A stretch of DNA of 12,935 nt from assembly GCA_002293665.1 (NCBI GenBank), contig DBDQ01000059.1, forward strand, positions 1 through 12,935, in the 5' to 3' direction. Shown in pieces: positions 1 to 6,567 of this stretch (positions are counted from its first letter, which is position 1; the number at the start of each line of letters is the position of its first letter). The notes under the pieces are model-generated. The model saw only the letters and a program-made list of their open reading frames with translations, was not told the origin of the DNA and searched no databases. Source of the DNA: Alistipes sp. UBA928. Lineage in GTDB: Bacteria; Bacteroidota; Bacteroidia; Bacteroidales; Rikenellaceae. The translations under genes and the position numbers were made by a program.

Positions 1-190
1 CCATGTCGCGATAGGCGGTGGTGTCGAGCAGTTCCGAGCCGGTGAGCCAGCGCCCCTGCTTGGTTATGTAGACCGGCACGGCGTGGTAGCGCGCCGGGTC
101 GAGCGCCGCGATGGCCTGAAGGGCCGAGATGACCGAAATTTCGTGTTCGACGCTGCGGCCGCCGAAAAATACTCCTATCGTTGTTTTCAT
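1..190 (-). CDS. ddl: D-alanine--D-alanine ligase, N-terminal part (gene runs off the left edge)
   Basis: The 63 visible residues are the N-terminal part of a Ddl-type ATP-grasp ligase, which joins two D-alanines in the cytoplasm to supply the end of the peptidoglycan stem peptide. The diagnostic sign is the early strand-loop-helix FFGGRSVEHEISVISA (residues 8-23); in Ddl the GGxSxEHxIS loop contacts the first D-alanine, and Glu15 is the conserved catalytic-site glutamate. The ATP-binding domains lie outside the window. The ATG at 190-188 overlaps the TGA of the MurF-like gene in an ATGA, so the two are probably translationally coupled. Ddl makes the dipeptide that MurF ligases use, so the neighbours fit functionally. 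A Ddl-like ligase with another specificity (for example D-Ala-D-Ser or D-Ala-D-lactate) cannot be excluded without the C-terminal part. Confidence 0.9.
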   Translation of the reverse strand, partial: MKTTIGVFFGGRSVEHEISVISALQAIAALDPARYHAVPVYITKQGRWLTGSELLDTTAYRDM

Positions 191-1773
191 TTGAATGTAT
201 CGGGTAAATCGTTTTCGTACAGGATAGTGTCGCCCGTGCGCATCACCCCGCTCACGTAGCGCGAGGCGTCGTTGAAATCGCGCGCGGTGTAGATATTCGA
301 GGGATCGAAGCCCCCGTCGCGCAGGCCCGCCATGATCGCCTCGCGGTTGTACTCACCCACCACCACGGCGATGTCGCACGACGAGGCCATGTGGCGGCCC
401 AGTTCACGGTTGTGGTGCTCCTGCCGGGCACCTAACTCTATCATACCAGGTGTGACGACAATGCGCCGTCCGTCGGTGAAACCCGCCAACACGTCGAGAG
501 CCATTGCCACGCCGTGGGGGTTGGAGTTGAAGGCGTCGTCGATTATTGTCACCCCGCCCGGAGTGTGGCGTATCTGCAACCGGTGTTCGACCTGCTCTAT
601 GGAGGCTATGGCGTGGCGCATCTCGCTTTCGGGCACGCCCAAAGTTCCGCCCGCTATGTATCCCGCCAGAATGTTCGACAGGTTGTGGGTACCCACGAGG
701 CGTGTGGTGAAGTGGGCGCTTTTGCAGTCGTCGGGGCCGCCGATGGCGAAGCTCGTCTCGCCGCGGCTGTATTTCACATCGACTATGTGGTACGCCGCGT
801 TCGGCGACTTCCTGGAGGCGTAGCGGTAGACCTGCGACACGTTTGTGACGGGCCGGTCGGCGATGGGCTCGAAATCGTCGTTGAGGATCGCCACGCCGTC
901 GGGCGGCAGGGCGTCGATGAGCTCGAACTTGGTGCGCCGGACGTTTTCGAGGGTCTTGAAGCTCTCGAGGTGCTGTTCGCCCACGGCCGTGATGATACCG
1001 ATCTGCGGGTGCACAAGATCGCATATCTCGGCGATGTCGCCAGGCTGCTTGGCGCCCATCTCCACTATGAAGACCTCGGTGTAGGGTTTGAGGTACTCGC
1101 GGATGGTGCGCACCACGCCGAGCGTGGTGTTGTAGCTTCCGGGAGTCATCACCACGCTGAACTTTTCGCTCAGGATGCGGTGGAGGTAGTGTTTGGTGCT
1201 CGTCTTGCCGTAGGAGCCGGTGATGCCGATCACCTTCAGGTGGGGCATCGAGCGCAGGATGCGCCGTGCGTCGTTGACGTACCAGCGATTTATGAGCCAT
1301 TCGACGGGGGCGAGAATCCACACTGCGAGGCAGATTGCGAGGGGGGCCAACACCGTCGCCGTCATCGTTATACCGGGTACCCATTCGAGGCCCGTCCACT
1401 GCCATCCCGCGTAGATTCCAGCCGCCATGAGGGCAAGTCCCACAACGTAGAGCCGCGCGGCGCGCAGGGTGAAGACCAACGGTTTCTTGGAAGGGATTCG
1501 CAACTCTCGAATTCCTTTCCACAGCGCGATGAACGCCACCGCCGCCACAGCCCACGCGCTCCAGCGGGTGGGGGCGAAACCGACTGCGACCACGGCCATC
1601 AGCACGTCGACGCTGCGCGAGGCGTCGGTCCAGTCGCTCCAAAACCAGCGCGAGTAGCGGCGCGGGCGGTAGGAGTTTTGTTGCAGCATCTGAAGTTCGC
1701 GGCGCAGGCGAACCGCCGCGTAAAACGCGATCAGCGCGAGGGTTGCCACGTAGATATAGTAGGGGGTCGTCAT
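187..1773 (-). CDS. murF: membrane-anchored MurF-like ligase (UDP-MurNAc-tripeptide--D-Ala-D-Ala ligase family)
   Basis: The protein has 528 residues. Residues 1-165 are not a normal MurF N-terminal domain: they hold about five hydrophobic segments (about 4-22, 55-68, 72-86, 103-123, 134-160) with basic loops. A complete Mur ligase core follows. It has the P-loop GITGSYGKTS (183-192), VEMGA (237-241), a GEQHLESF segment (265-272), GTHNLSN (361-367), EHRLQ (396-400), the MurF-type DDAFNSNP (412-419) and GMIELG (443-448). MurF proteins ligate D-Ala-D-Ala to the UDP-MurNAc-tripeptide using ATP. I infer that this one works at the inner face of the membrane, or on a variant substrate. The ATG at 1773 was chosen because it overlaps the hydrolase TGA as ATGA; the longer in-frame reading upstream is antisense-like filler inside the hydrolase gene. 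It ends in an ATGA overlap with ddl. It may be an accessory paralogue, with a standard MurF elsewhere. Confidence 0.85.
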   Translation of the reverse strand: MTTPYYIYVATLALIAFYAAVRLRRELQMLQQNSYRPRRYSRWFWSDWTDASRSVDVLMAVVAVGFAPTRWSAWAVAAVAFIALWKGIRELRIPSKKPLVFTLRAARLYVVGLALMAAGIYAGWQWTGLEWVPGITMTATVLAPLAICLAVWILAPVEWLINRWYVNDARRILRSMPHLKVIGITGSYGKTSTKHYLHRILSEKFSVVMTPGSYNTTLGVVRTIREYLKPYTEVFIVEMGAKQPGDIAEICDLVHPQIGIITAVGEQHLESFKTLENVRRTKFELIDALPPDGVAILNDDFEPIADRPVTNVSQVYRYASRKSPNAAYHIVDVKYSRGETSFAIGGPDDCKSAHFTTRLVGTHNLSNILAGYIAGGTLGVPESEMRHAIASIEQVEHRLQIRHTPGGVTIIDDAFNSNPHGVAMALDVLAGFTDGRRIVVTPGMIELGARQEHHNRELGRHMASSCDIAVVVGEYNREAIMAGLRDGGFDPSNIYTARDFNDASRYVSGVMRTGDTILYENDLPDTFK

Positions 1774-2486
1774 GATGCGAGGAAACTGTCGAGCACGGCG
1801 GCGAATTGTGCCGGGCGATCCAAAAACGAATAGTGGCTCGCACCGTCGAACACCACGAGACCTGCGTCGGGGATCAGGCGCTCCATCTTGCGCGCGTCGG
1901 CCACGGGGGTCGCGGTGTCGTTTTCGCCCCAGATGAGCAGGGTGGGGGCTTTTATCGAGGGCATGTGGCGGCGCAGGTCTTCGTTCACCACGCGGGTGAG
2001 CGTGCCGCGCATTACGGGCGATGCGGCGTTGTAGTCGGCCGAACCGGCGGCGGCGCGTCGACGTTCGATGAGAGCGTCGGCCTTTTTGCGCCCCAACAGC
2101 AGCGGCGCGAGGCGTTTGAGCGCTTTGAACGACCACACTTTGAGATAATAGCTCACCGGGCGCCGAGGTTTCACTCCCGCCGCGTCGACCAGCACGACTT
2201 TGCTCACGGGATTGCGCGAGGCGTGGACTATCGCCACACGGCCACCGAAGGAGTGGCCCACCAGAATGGGTTGCACGATGCCGCGTTCGTTCAGAAAACG
2301 CTCGAACCACTGCGCGTAATCCTCCATGCCCCACGGTTCGGCGGGTTCGGGAGTGGCGCCGAATCCGGGGAAATCTACCGCCGTGACGCTGTGGCCCGCT
2401 CCCTCAAGATGGGTGCGCAGGCCATTCCATATCGACCGGTCGCAGCCCCAGCCGTGCATCAATACAATATTGTGCGACGATTTCAT
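1770..2486 (-). CDS. alpha/beta hydrolase
   Basis: This 238-residue protein has the usual length of a compact cytoplasmic alpha/beta hydrolase and no signal peptide. The fold's landmarks are in order: HGWG at 11-14 (oxyanion-hole region), the nucleophile elbow GHSFGG with Ser79, the acid WGEND with Asp190, and the catalytic histidine GASHYS at His218. A basic, helical cap region lies between about residues 107 and 170. The substrate cannot be read from sequence; carboxylesterase, BioH-like esterase and peptide or lactone hydrolase are all possible. It sits 19 bases after recO and shares an ATGA overlap with the MurF-like gene, so a role linked to cell-wall precursor metabolism is a reasonable inference, not a demonstrated one. 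The start is fixed because the HGWG strand begins only about 10 residues in. Confidence 0.88.
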   Translation of the reverse strand: MKSSHNIVLMHGWGCDRSIWNGLRTHLEGAGHSVTAVDFPGFGATPEPAEPWGMEDYAQWFERFLNERGIVQPILVGHSFGGRVAIVHASRNPVSKVVLVDAAGVKPRRPVSYYLKVWSFKALKRLAPLLLGRKKADALIERRRAAAGSADYNAASPVMRGTLTRVVNEDLRRHMPSIKAPTLLIWGENDTATPVADARKMERLIPDAGLVVFDGASHYSFLDRPAQFAAVLDSFLAS

Positions 2487-2490
2487 GCCG

Positions 2491-2498
2491 CAAAGATA
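2491..2498 (-). promoter_or_regulatory. possible internal -7 promoter element for hydrolase-murF-ddl
   Basis: On the minus strand the 19-base gap between recO and the hydrolase contains TATCTTTG, a full match to the Bacteroidota -7 consensus TAnnTTTG. It ends only 4 bases before the hydrolase ATG, so a transcript started here would be leaderless or nearly so. I see no TTTG at the expected -33 distance, so the promoter may be weak, or the match may be chance. Confidence 0.4.
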
Positions 2499-2505
2499 CG
2501 AATAA

Positions 2506-3255
2506 TTAGAATACCTCGCGCAGGATGTCGACCGAGCGGATGTCGCGCACGGCGTCGAGGTGGTAGCCGAAGTAGGCGAGCATGGCGTTCATGAAATCGG
2601 CTCTTTGACCGCGGTTGAGTGACAGCGCGTTGTTCTGCGTAGCAAAACCCGCCGTCGGCGTTCCGACTCCGGCCATGAGGCGGGCGAGCAGTTCGGCGTT
2701 CTCGCGCGAGAAGCGGCTGCCGCGGGGTTCGACGGGGGTGAAAAGCCCTTCGCGGATGTCGAACCAACAGCCGGGAGACCACTCGTTGCCGGGATAGAAT
2801 CCCAAATGGCGCGACAGTCCCACCATGAACCGCAGGTGGAAGTTGGCGACATCCGCCGGCCCATTGAGTGCGTCGAGATCGCATACCGCACCCCACACGA
2901 AATCGAAGAGCGGTGAGTTGGCCTCGACCTCCCTCACCAGCCGGTAAAGCATCTCGGCCATGAAAAGCGCCACGGTGCTCTTGCGCACGTCGAAAGGGAT
3001 CGAACGTAGGGGCACCGCGGCATGAAGTTCGCGGAAACGGTGCATCTCGGCACGCGGCGACGACAAGCCCTCGAACCCGACCAGGAACATGGGCTGAAGC
3101 AGCGCCGCCTTGCTGCCGTGGCCACGTGACGAACGGACTCCCTGCACCATGTAGCTTTGGCGTCCGCCCACGTCGGTCAGGATGTAGGCCACAAGGCCCG
3201 AGTCGCCATACTTGATGGTGTGGAGCACCACGCCACGGGCCTTGTAGCTTCTCAT
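2506..3255 (-). CDS. recO: DNA repair protein RecO
   Basis: RecO loads RecA onto SSB-coated single-stranded DNA with RecR and anneals complementary strands. The 249-residue length is normal for the family. The N-terminal OB-fold begins MRSYKARGVVLHTIKYGDSG, the typical RecO opening (kxxGiVLhtikYgdss), followed by strands containing AYILTD and the GVRSSRG segment (about 39-45). The rest, from about residue 80, is the alpha-helical C-terminal domain, with the Bacteroidota-like GCWFDIREGLF stretch near 162-172. The start ATG overlaps the stop of the upstream barrel gene as ATGA. It is preceded by AAGGAG at 3261-3266 (minus strand), a Shine-Dalgarno-like site that is uncommon in this phylum. Its position inside a chain of envelope-protein genes is odd for a housekeeping repair gene. 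Confidence 0.92.
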   Translation of the reverse strand: MRSYKARGVVLHTIKYGDSGLVAYILTDVGGRQSYMVQGVRSSRGHGSKAALLQPMFLVGFEGLSSPRAEMHRFRELHAAVPLRSIPFDVRKSTVALFMAEMLYRLVREVEANSPLFDFVWGAVCDLDALNGPADVANFHLRFMVGLSRHLGFYPGNEWSPGCWFDIREGLFTPVEPRGSRFSRENAELLARLMAGVGTPTAGFATQNNALSLNRGQRADFMNAMLAYFGYHLDAVRDIRSVDILREVF

Positions 3256-4058
3256 TGCAACTCCTTCCAGAGGAACACACCGAAACGGAAACCTCCCACC
3301 GGGATTAAACCGCGGTAGGCGAAACCGCCGATGTCGTCGAAAAGCGGGCGCTCATAATGGTAGCTGTCGTAGAAGCCGCTGCCGTAGCCCGCCGGGTAGA
3401 TGTGACGGTCGTCGTTGCTGTAGAACGAGTAGCTGAGGCCCACACCGGCGTAGAGGTCGAAGTAGCACCTCTCCGATATGGCCATGTGCTTGCCGATAAC
3501 GATCCGGGCCGTGGGTTTGAAGTACGACTTGGTGTCGATCGTGCGGCCGTAGTCGTAGAAGGTCATTCCGTCCTCGGTGTAGGGAACGTAGTCGTCATTA
3601 GCGACTCCCACCCTGAAAAAATCGAACGTCAGGCCCGTGGCGAAGTACCAGCCGCGGCGGCTGAAGATGTGCTTGTATATGGCCGACGTGCCCAGACCCC
3701 ACATGCGGTGGTAGCGGTCGAACGACGAGATGAACGATTCGCGGTCGTTGTACCACTCGGAGTAAGCGCCGCCGCGCGCCGGGCCGAAATAGGTTGTGAG
3801 GCTCGTGCCCAGCCAGTGGCCCGATTCGGGCAACTCCCACTCGAAATCGAATTTCAGACCGTTGCTTGCTAGACGCAGCGGGCTCACCGAAATCGTGTAG
3901 CGTTGGTGGGTCTTCTGTTCGGGTTGCCAGTTTATGGGCACCGAGCGTGTGTGGGTGTGGGTCACTGTGTAGGTGTATCTCTCCTGGGCCGACGACTCGA
4001 CGGTCGATCCGGCGGCGATCGCAACTGCGACCAGCGCCGATAATATCACTCTTCTCAT
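3252..4058 (-). CDS. predicted outer-membrane beta-barrel-like protein
   Basis: This 268-residue protein has a Sec signal peptide: MRR, then hydrophobic residues 5-18, with likely cleavage after SSA around residue 24. The mature part is rich in Tyr, Phe, Trp and Gly, in alternating strands such as GWYFATGLTFDFFRVGV and CYFDLYAGVGLSYSFYS, separated by acidic loops. That pattern is typical of an 8-12-stranded outer-membrane barrel. The C-terminus ends GVFLWKELQ rather than in the usual terminal Phe, so barrel assembly by BAM is not certain. I recognise no named family. The start at 4058 overlaps the upstream lipoprotein stop as ATGA, and its own stop overlaps recO in the same way. A longer in-frame reading up to 4964 is antisense of the lipoprotein gene and was rejected. 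The context suggests it works with the two LVIVD-type proteins encoded just before it. Confidence 0.8.
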   Translation of the reverse strand: MRRVILSALVAVAIAAGSTVESSAQERYTYTVTHTHTRSVPINWQPEQKTHQRYTISVSPLRLASNGLKFDFEWELPESGHWLGTSLTTYFGPARGGAYSEWYNDRESFISSFDRYHRMWGLGTSAIYKHIFSRRGWYFATGLTFDFFRVGVANDDYVPYTEDGMTFYDYGRTIDTKSYFKPTARIVIGKHMAISERCYFDLYAGVGLSYSFYSNDDRHIYPAGYGSGFYDSYHYERPLFDDIGGFAYRGLIPVGGFRFGVFLWKELQ

Positions 4059-4915
4059 TGCTCTCTGCGTATGTCTATCTTGCTGATGAACGAAAATCCG
4101 GTGCGGTTGTAGCCCAACTGGTAGAGGCCCGCCGCGCCGACGACTATCATGCGGCCCGGACTCACCACTATGCAGTCGTAGGCGTCGATCTTGCCCACCT
4201 GTTCGAGCGAGAGGGTGGTGTACATCGCCTCGGGATTGCGCGGATCGGAGATGTCGTAGGCCTTGATGCCGTTGTCGCACACGAAGAGCATCTTTTGGCC
4301 CAGGTCGACCGAAAGACCGCGCGGCGACGACATGGTTACCTCGCGCAGCAGAACCGGTGAGCGGAGATTCTTGATGTCGTAGACCTGGAGCAGGTTGCCC
4401 GCCTGGCCGCACCACGTGCCGAGCGTGCTGTTGAGTGTGACGAACGCCAGAGTGTCGGCCGCCACCACGGGATCGCAACTGCGGAAGTGGAGCGTCGTCG
4501 AAAGATGCTTTGGGAACTCGGGGTTCTTGATGTTGTAGATCATCATGCCGTTCTGAGAGCCGATGAACAGCAGGGTGTCCATAGGGAAGATGGTCTCGAT
4601 GCCGCTGCCGATAGAGAGCCGGTCGCCTTCGACGGGCCGTTCGGGGTTGGCGAGCGACACCACCGTCAGTTGGCTCTCGTTCACAGTGTAGAGCCAGTCG
4701 CCGTAGATGGTGAAGCGGGCCATGGAGCCTCCGCGGCTCGTGCCGCTGCCTCCTCCGCCGCTGCCGTCCGACGCACTGAAACCGGGGCTGTTGACCGAAC
4801 CGCCAAAGGCGGCATCCTGGGAACATCCCGTCACTATAACCACGAGGGCAACCGCAATTACCGTCGCGATCGCTGCGATCGCTGGGGTGAAGAGTCGTTT
4901 TGTCGTAGTTTTCAT
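4055..4915 (-). CDS. lipoprotein with LVIVD-type repeats (beta-propeller-like)
   Basis: This 286-residue protein has a lipoprotein signal: KR-rich start, hydrophobic 14-28, lipobox VTGC with Cys31. A flexible linker rich in Gly and Ser (about 48-64) follows. The rest carries repeated strand units of the LVIVD kind: LTVVSLANPERP (83-94), MMIYNIKNPEFP (124-135), LQVYDIKNLRSP (176-187) and IKAYDISDPRNP (217-228). Each ends in the Asx-Pro turn typical of these propeller-blade repeats. The family's function is unknown; extracellular scaffolding or binding is the usual guess. Both ends overlap neighbours by ATGA. A good Shine-Dalgarno-like GAGGAGGG lies at 4922-4929 on the minus strand. There are too few repeats for a full propeller, so it may complete one with the upstream protein, which has the same repeat type. 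Confidence 0.82.
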   Translation of the reverse strand: MKTTTKRLFTPAIAAIATVIAVALVVIVTGCSQDAAFGGSVNSPGFSASDGSGGGGSGTSRGGSMARFTIYGDWLYTVNESQLTVVSLANPERPVEGDRLSIGSGIETIFPMDTLLFIGSQNGMMIYNIKNPEFPKHLSTTLHFRSCDPVVAADTLAFVTLNSTLGTWCGQAGNLLQVYDIKNLRSPVLLREVTMSSPRGLSVDLGQKMLFVCDNGIKAYDISDPRNPEAMYTTLSLEQVGKIDAYDCIVVSPGRMIVVGAAGLYQLGYNRTGFSFISKIDIRREQ

Positions 4916-5433
4916 TGTCTGCCCTCCTCTTTTTTAGTTTTAGTGATCTGCCTCCAGCCGACAAGGATCATGCCGTCCCGGTTGCTGCTGTTGTAGTAGC
5001 GGTCGCCCGCCGGGCTGGCCGGCTCGGGGAAGTAGTTCCTGAGACGCGAAGTCTCCGTGCCGCTCGTGAGGTTGAACGCCACGAGATCGACCGCGTTGTC
5101 GAGATAGATGACGTTGCCGTGCAGCGCCACGTCCATACATCCGGGAGCCACGAGAAAGCCCGTGGGGCGCGGATTGGCCGGGTCGGAGTTGTCGATGATG
5201 TGGACGCCCTTATAGCGCTCCACCACGTAGATTTTGTCACCGGCGATCCACAGTTTGCCCGGATCGACCAGCTCGCGTGTTTCGGGGGCCATGAAGACCG
5301 ATTTTTCGAGGTCGGCGCGCTGCATGAAATAGGGTGTCCATCCACTGTACTGACTGGGCACGATGTCGGAAGATGTGAGCAGCCACACCCCCGCAAGAAT
5401 CGCACACCACAAGACTGGTTTTGCTCGTCCCAT
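4912..5433 (-). CDS. exported LVIVD-type repeat protein
   Basis: The gene codes for 173 residues from the ATG at 5433. An in-frame ATG exists at 5493, but it lies upstream of the -7 promoter element at 5462-5469 and would not be on the transcript, so 5433 is preferred. The N-terminus is a signal peptide or signal anchor (KPVLWCAILAGVWLLTSSD) without a good lipobox cysteine. The mature part has one clear LVIVD-type unit, VHIIDNSDPANP, followed by GNVIYLDNAVDLVAFNLTSG, and ends in a lysine-rich tail. The segment around FMQRADLEKSV resembles conserved hypothetical proteins that I associate with Bacteroidota, but I cannot name a family. It is the first gene of the seven-gene leftward chain and overlaps the next LVIVD lipoprotein by ATGA. 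Confidence 0.8.
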   Translation of the reverse strand: MGRAKPVLWCAILAGVWLLTSSDIVPSQYSGWTPYFMQRADLEKSVFMAPETRELVDPGKLWIAGDKIYVVERYKGVHIIDNSDPANPRPTGFLVAPGCMDVALHGNVIYLDNAVDLVAFNLTSGTETSRLRNYFPEPASPAGDRYYNSSNRDGMILVGWRQITKTKKEEGRQ

Positions 5434-5461
5434 AGTTGTTTTTTTGTTTTTTAATTCGACA

Positions 5462-5469
5462 CAAAGGTA
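5462..5469 (-). promoter_or_regulatory. -7 promoter element of the leftward seven-gene operon
   Basis: The minus strand reads TACCTTTG, matching the Bacteroidota -7 consensus TAnnTTTG, 28 bases upstream of the ATG at 5433. No TTTG is found 19-20 bases further up, so the -33 half is weak. The position argues against the longer start at 5493. Confidence 0.6.
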
Positions 5470-5551
5470 GTTAAATTCGTGGTTCTTCTCCATAAATCGG
5501 GTGCCGGTGGGAATCTTGCGTCGGGGTTGTGGATTTTTTTGACGGGTATCG

Positions 5552-5589
5552 AAAAAAACTCACCTGCCGGATTGATACGGCAGGTGATT
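5552..5589 (-). terminator. intrinsic terminator of the two-gene lipoprotein unit
   Basis: CACCTGCCG (5561-5569) and CGGCAGGTG (5578-5586) form a perfect 9-base-pair stem with an 8-base loop. On the minus strand it is followed by AG and then seven Ts (5558-5552). It lies about 20 bases after the stop of the 200-residue lipoprotein gene. Confidence 0.88.
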
Positions 5590-5606
5590 CTTTAGGGGTG
5601 CGCGGG

Positions 5607-6209
5607 TCAACGGTCGAGGACGATCGTGGCGTAATAGTACCATCCGTCCATCGGGTGGGTTACGTCTGTAAACTCCTTACCGTCGACCTCCACTTTATAG
5701 CACAGCATAGCGCGGTTTGCGATGTCGGTCGGGTCTTTACTCCAGTAAGTGACGATTTCATGCGCGAGTTCATCACCGAATAGTTGGGGACACGTGAGAG
5801 TGTAGGTGACCGTCTGTTGTTCACGCTCAACAGGACATGGCATACCGATCCCTAATAGATAATGGCCGTCAGGGCTGAGGTCGGGAGTGTAAAACTTTAA
5901 AAATGGATGTAGATAATAGTGATCATATGCTACCGCACCACCGGAATAGAGCCCCATTTCCCGCCTGTTGGGAGACGACAGCAAGGAATACTGATCGGGC
6001 GCCACTTCAAATTCGGATTCGACAGCAAATTCCGGAGCGACAGTTTTGATTCCTTCTACCAAATCGTTACCCTCCGCATCCTGAAAACTCATCAATAGAC
6101 ATAAGCCGACGTGCGGAGGATAGTCACCAAGCAAAGGGCTCTCGCACGCAACAACCATTGCCGCCATAATTCCGATAGATAATAATTTCAACGTTTTCAT
6201 GATAGTCAT
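5607..6209 (-). CDS. lipoprotein of unknown function (about 200 residues)
   Basis: The lipoprotein signal has hydrophobic residues 8-20 and lipobox VVAC with Cys22 (200-residue numbering). The ATG at 6209 is used here; a second ATG at 6200 gives the equally good start MKTLKLL and a 197-residue product. The mature part begins ESPLLGDYPPHVG and mixes acidic and aromatic segments with no catalytic motif that I can see. Regions such as QQTVTYTLTCPQLFG and the C-terminal GWYYYATIVLDR look like beta-strands, suggesting a compact beta-sandwich. I do not recognise the family. It lies 3 bases (12 from the second ATG) after the 61-residue lipoprotein gene, shares its promoter, and ends at a strong terminator, so the two form a small independent operon of envelope proteins. 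Confidence 0.75.
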   Translation of the reverse strand: MTIMKTLKLLSIGIMAAMVVACESPLLGDYPPHVGLCLLMSFQDAEGNDLVEGIKTVAPEFAVESEFEVAPDQYSLLSSPNRREMGLYSGGAVAYDHYYLHPFLKFYTPDLSPDGHYLLGIGMPCPVEREQQTVTYTLTCPQLFGDELAHEIVTYWSKDPTDIANRAMLCYKVEVDGKEFTDVTHPMDGWYYYATIVLDR

Positions 6210-6212
6210 CGT

Positions 6213-6398
6213 TTAACGTAAATGAAAGGCTCCGGCCACATCGACGGCCTGAGTTTCTGAAACCACGGTTTCCGGTTCGTCGACAACAACGGTCTGTTGT
6301 GTGGATTGAGGAAGTACAGGCTCGGCATTCTCGCTGCAAGCCATGCTGAACGCACCTGCAAATGCGCTCACACACAAGATCGAAAACAATCTTTTCAT
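6213..6398 (-). CDS. small lipoprotein (61 residues), unknown function
   Basis: The start at 6398 is chosen because MKRLFSILCVSAFAGAFSMAC is a standard lipoprotein signal with Cys21 in SMAC, and because it lies about 45 bases after a strong promoter element; the longer reading to 6542 would start upstream of that promoter. The mature peptide has only about 40 residues: SENAEPVLPQ, then a Thr/Val/Glu-rich disordered-looking stretch (QQTVVVDEPETVVSETQAV). No fold is apparent. It precedes the 200-residue lipoprotein by 3 bases. It may be a short surface tether or partner of that protein, or simply a leader gene. Its function is unknown. Confidence 0.65.
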   Translation of the reverse strand: MKRLFSILCVSAFAGAFSMACSENAEPVLPQSTQQTVVVDEPETVVSETQAVDVAGAFHLR

Positions 6399-6443
6399 AT
6401 CATACGCCGGCTTAGTAGTTGTTTTTGGAACTATGTCCAACGA

Positions 6444-6475
6444 CAAAAATAATGCCAATACTTGAAATACGCAAA
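6444..6475 (-). promoter_or_regulatory. promoter of the two-gene lipoprotein unit
   Basis: On the minus strand TTTG (6475-6472) is followed after 20 bases by TATTTTTG (6451-6444). This is a full match to the Bacteroidota -33/-7 pattern. The leader to the ATG at 6398 would be roughly 40 bases. Confidence 0.75.
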
Positions 6476-6516
6476 TAAATATTGATACAAATACACTGAA
6501 CCGGGGTTGTCTGAAC

Positions 6517-6543
6517 AAAAAAAGTGCGGGCAAGGCCCGCACT
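6517..6543 (-). terminator. rbr: intrinsic terminator of rubrerythrin
   Basis: AGTGCGGGC (6523-6531) and GCCCGCACT (6535-6543) form a perfect 9-base-pair stem with a 3-base loop. On the minus strand it runs into seven Ts (6523-6517). It lies 24 bases after the rubrerythrin stop and separates that gene from the lipoprotein promoter. Confidence 0.92.
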
Positions 6544-6567
6544 CGGTCGGTGACTCCCGAAATGGGA

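Noticed and set aside
514..1833. 439-codon plus-strand open frame opposite the MurF-like gene
   Set aside because: It is antisense to a recognised Mur ligase with all its motifs; composition is typical of a shadow frame.
187..2334. 715-residue reading of the MurF-like gene
   Set aside because: The first 187 residues are the hydrolase gene in the wrong frame; the ATGA overlap and membrane segment indicate the start at 1773.
3252..4964. 570-residue fusion reading of the barrel protein with an upstream extension
   Set aside because: The upstream part is the lipoprotein gene read in another frame (Arg/His-rich); the barrel has its own signal peptide starting at 4058.
5434..5493. ATG at 5493 as the start of the first LVIVD gene
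   Set aside because: It lies upstream of the -7 element at 5462-5469, and the extra residues do not improve the signal peptide.
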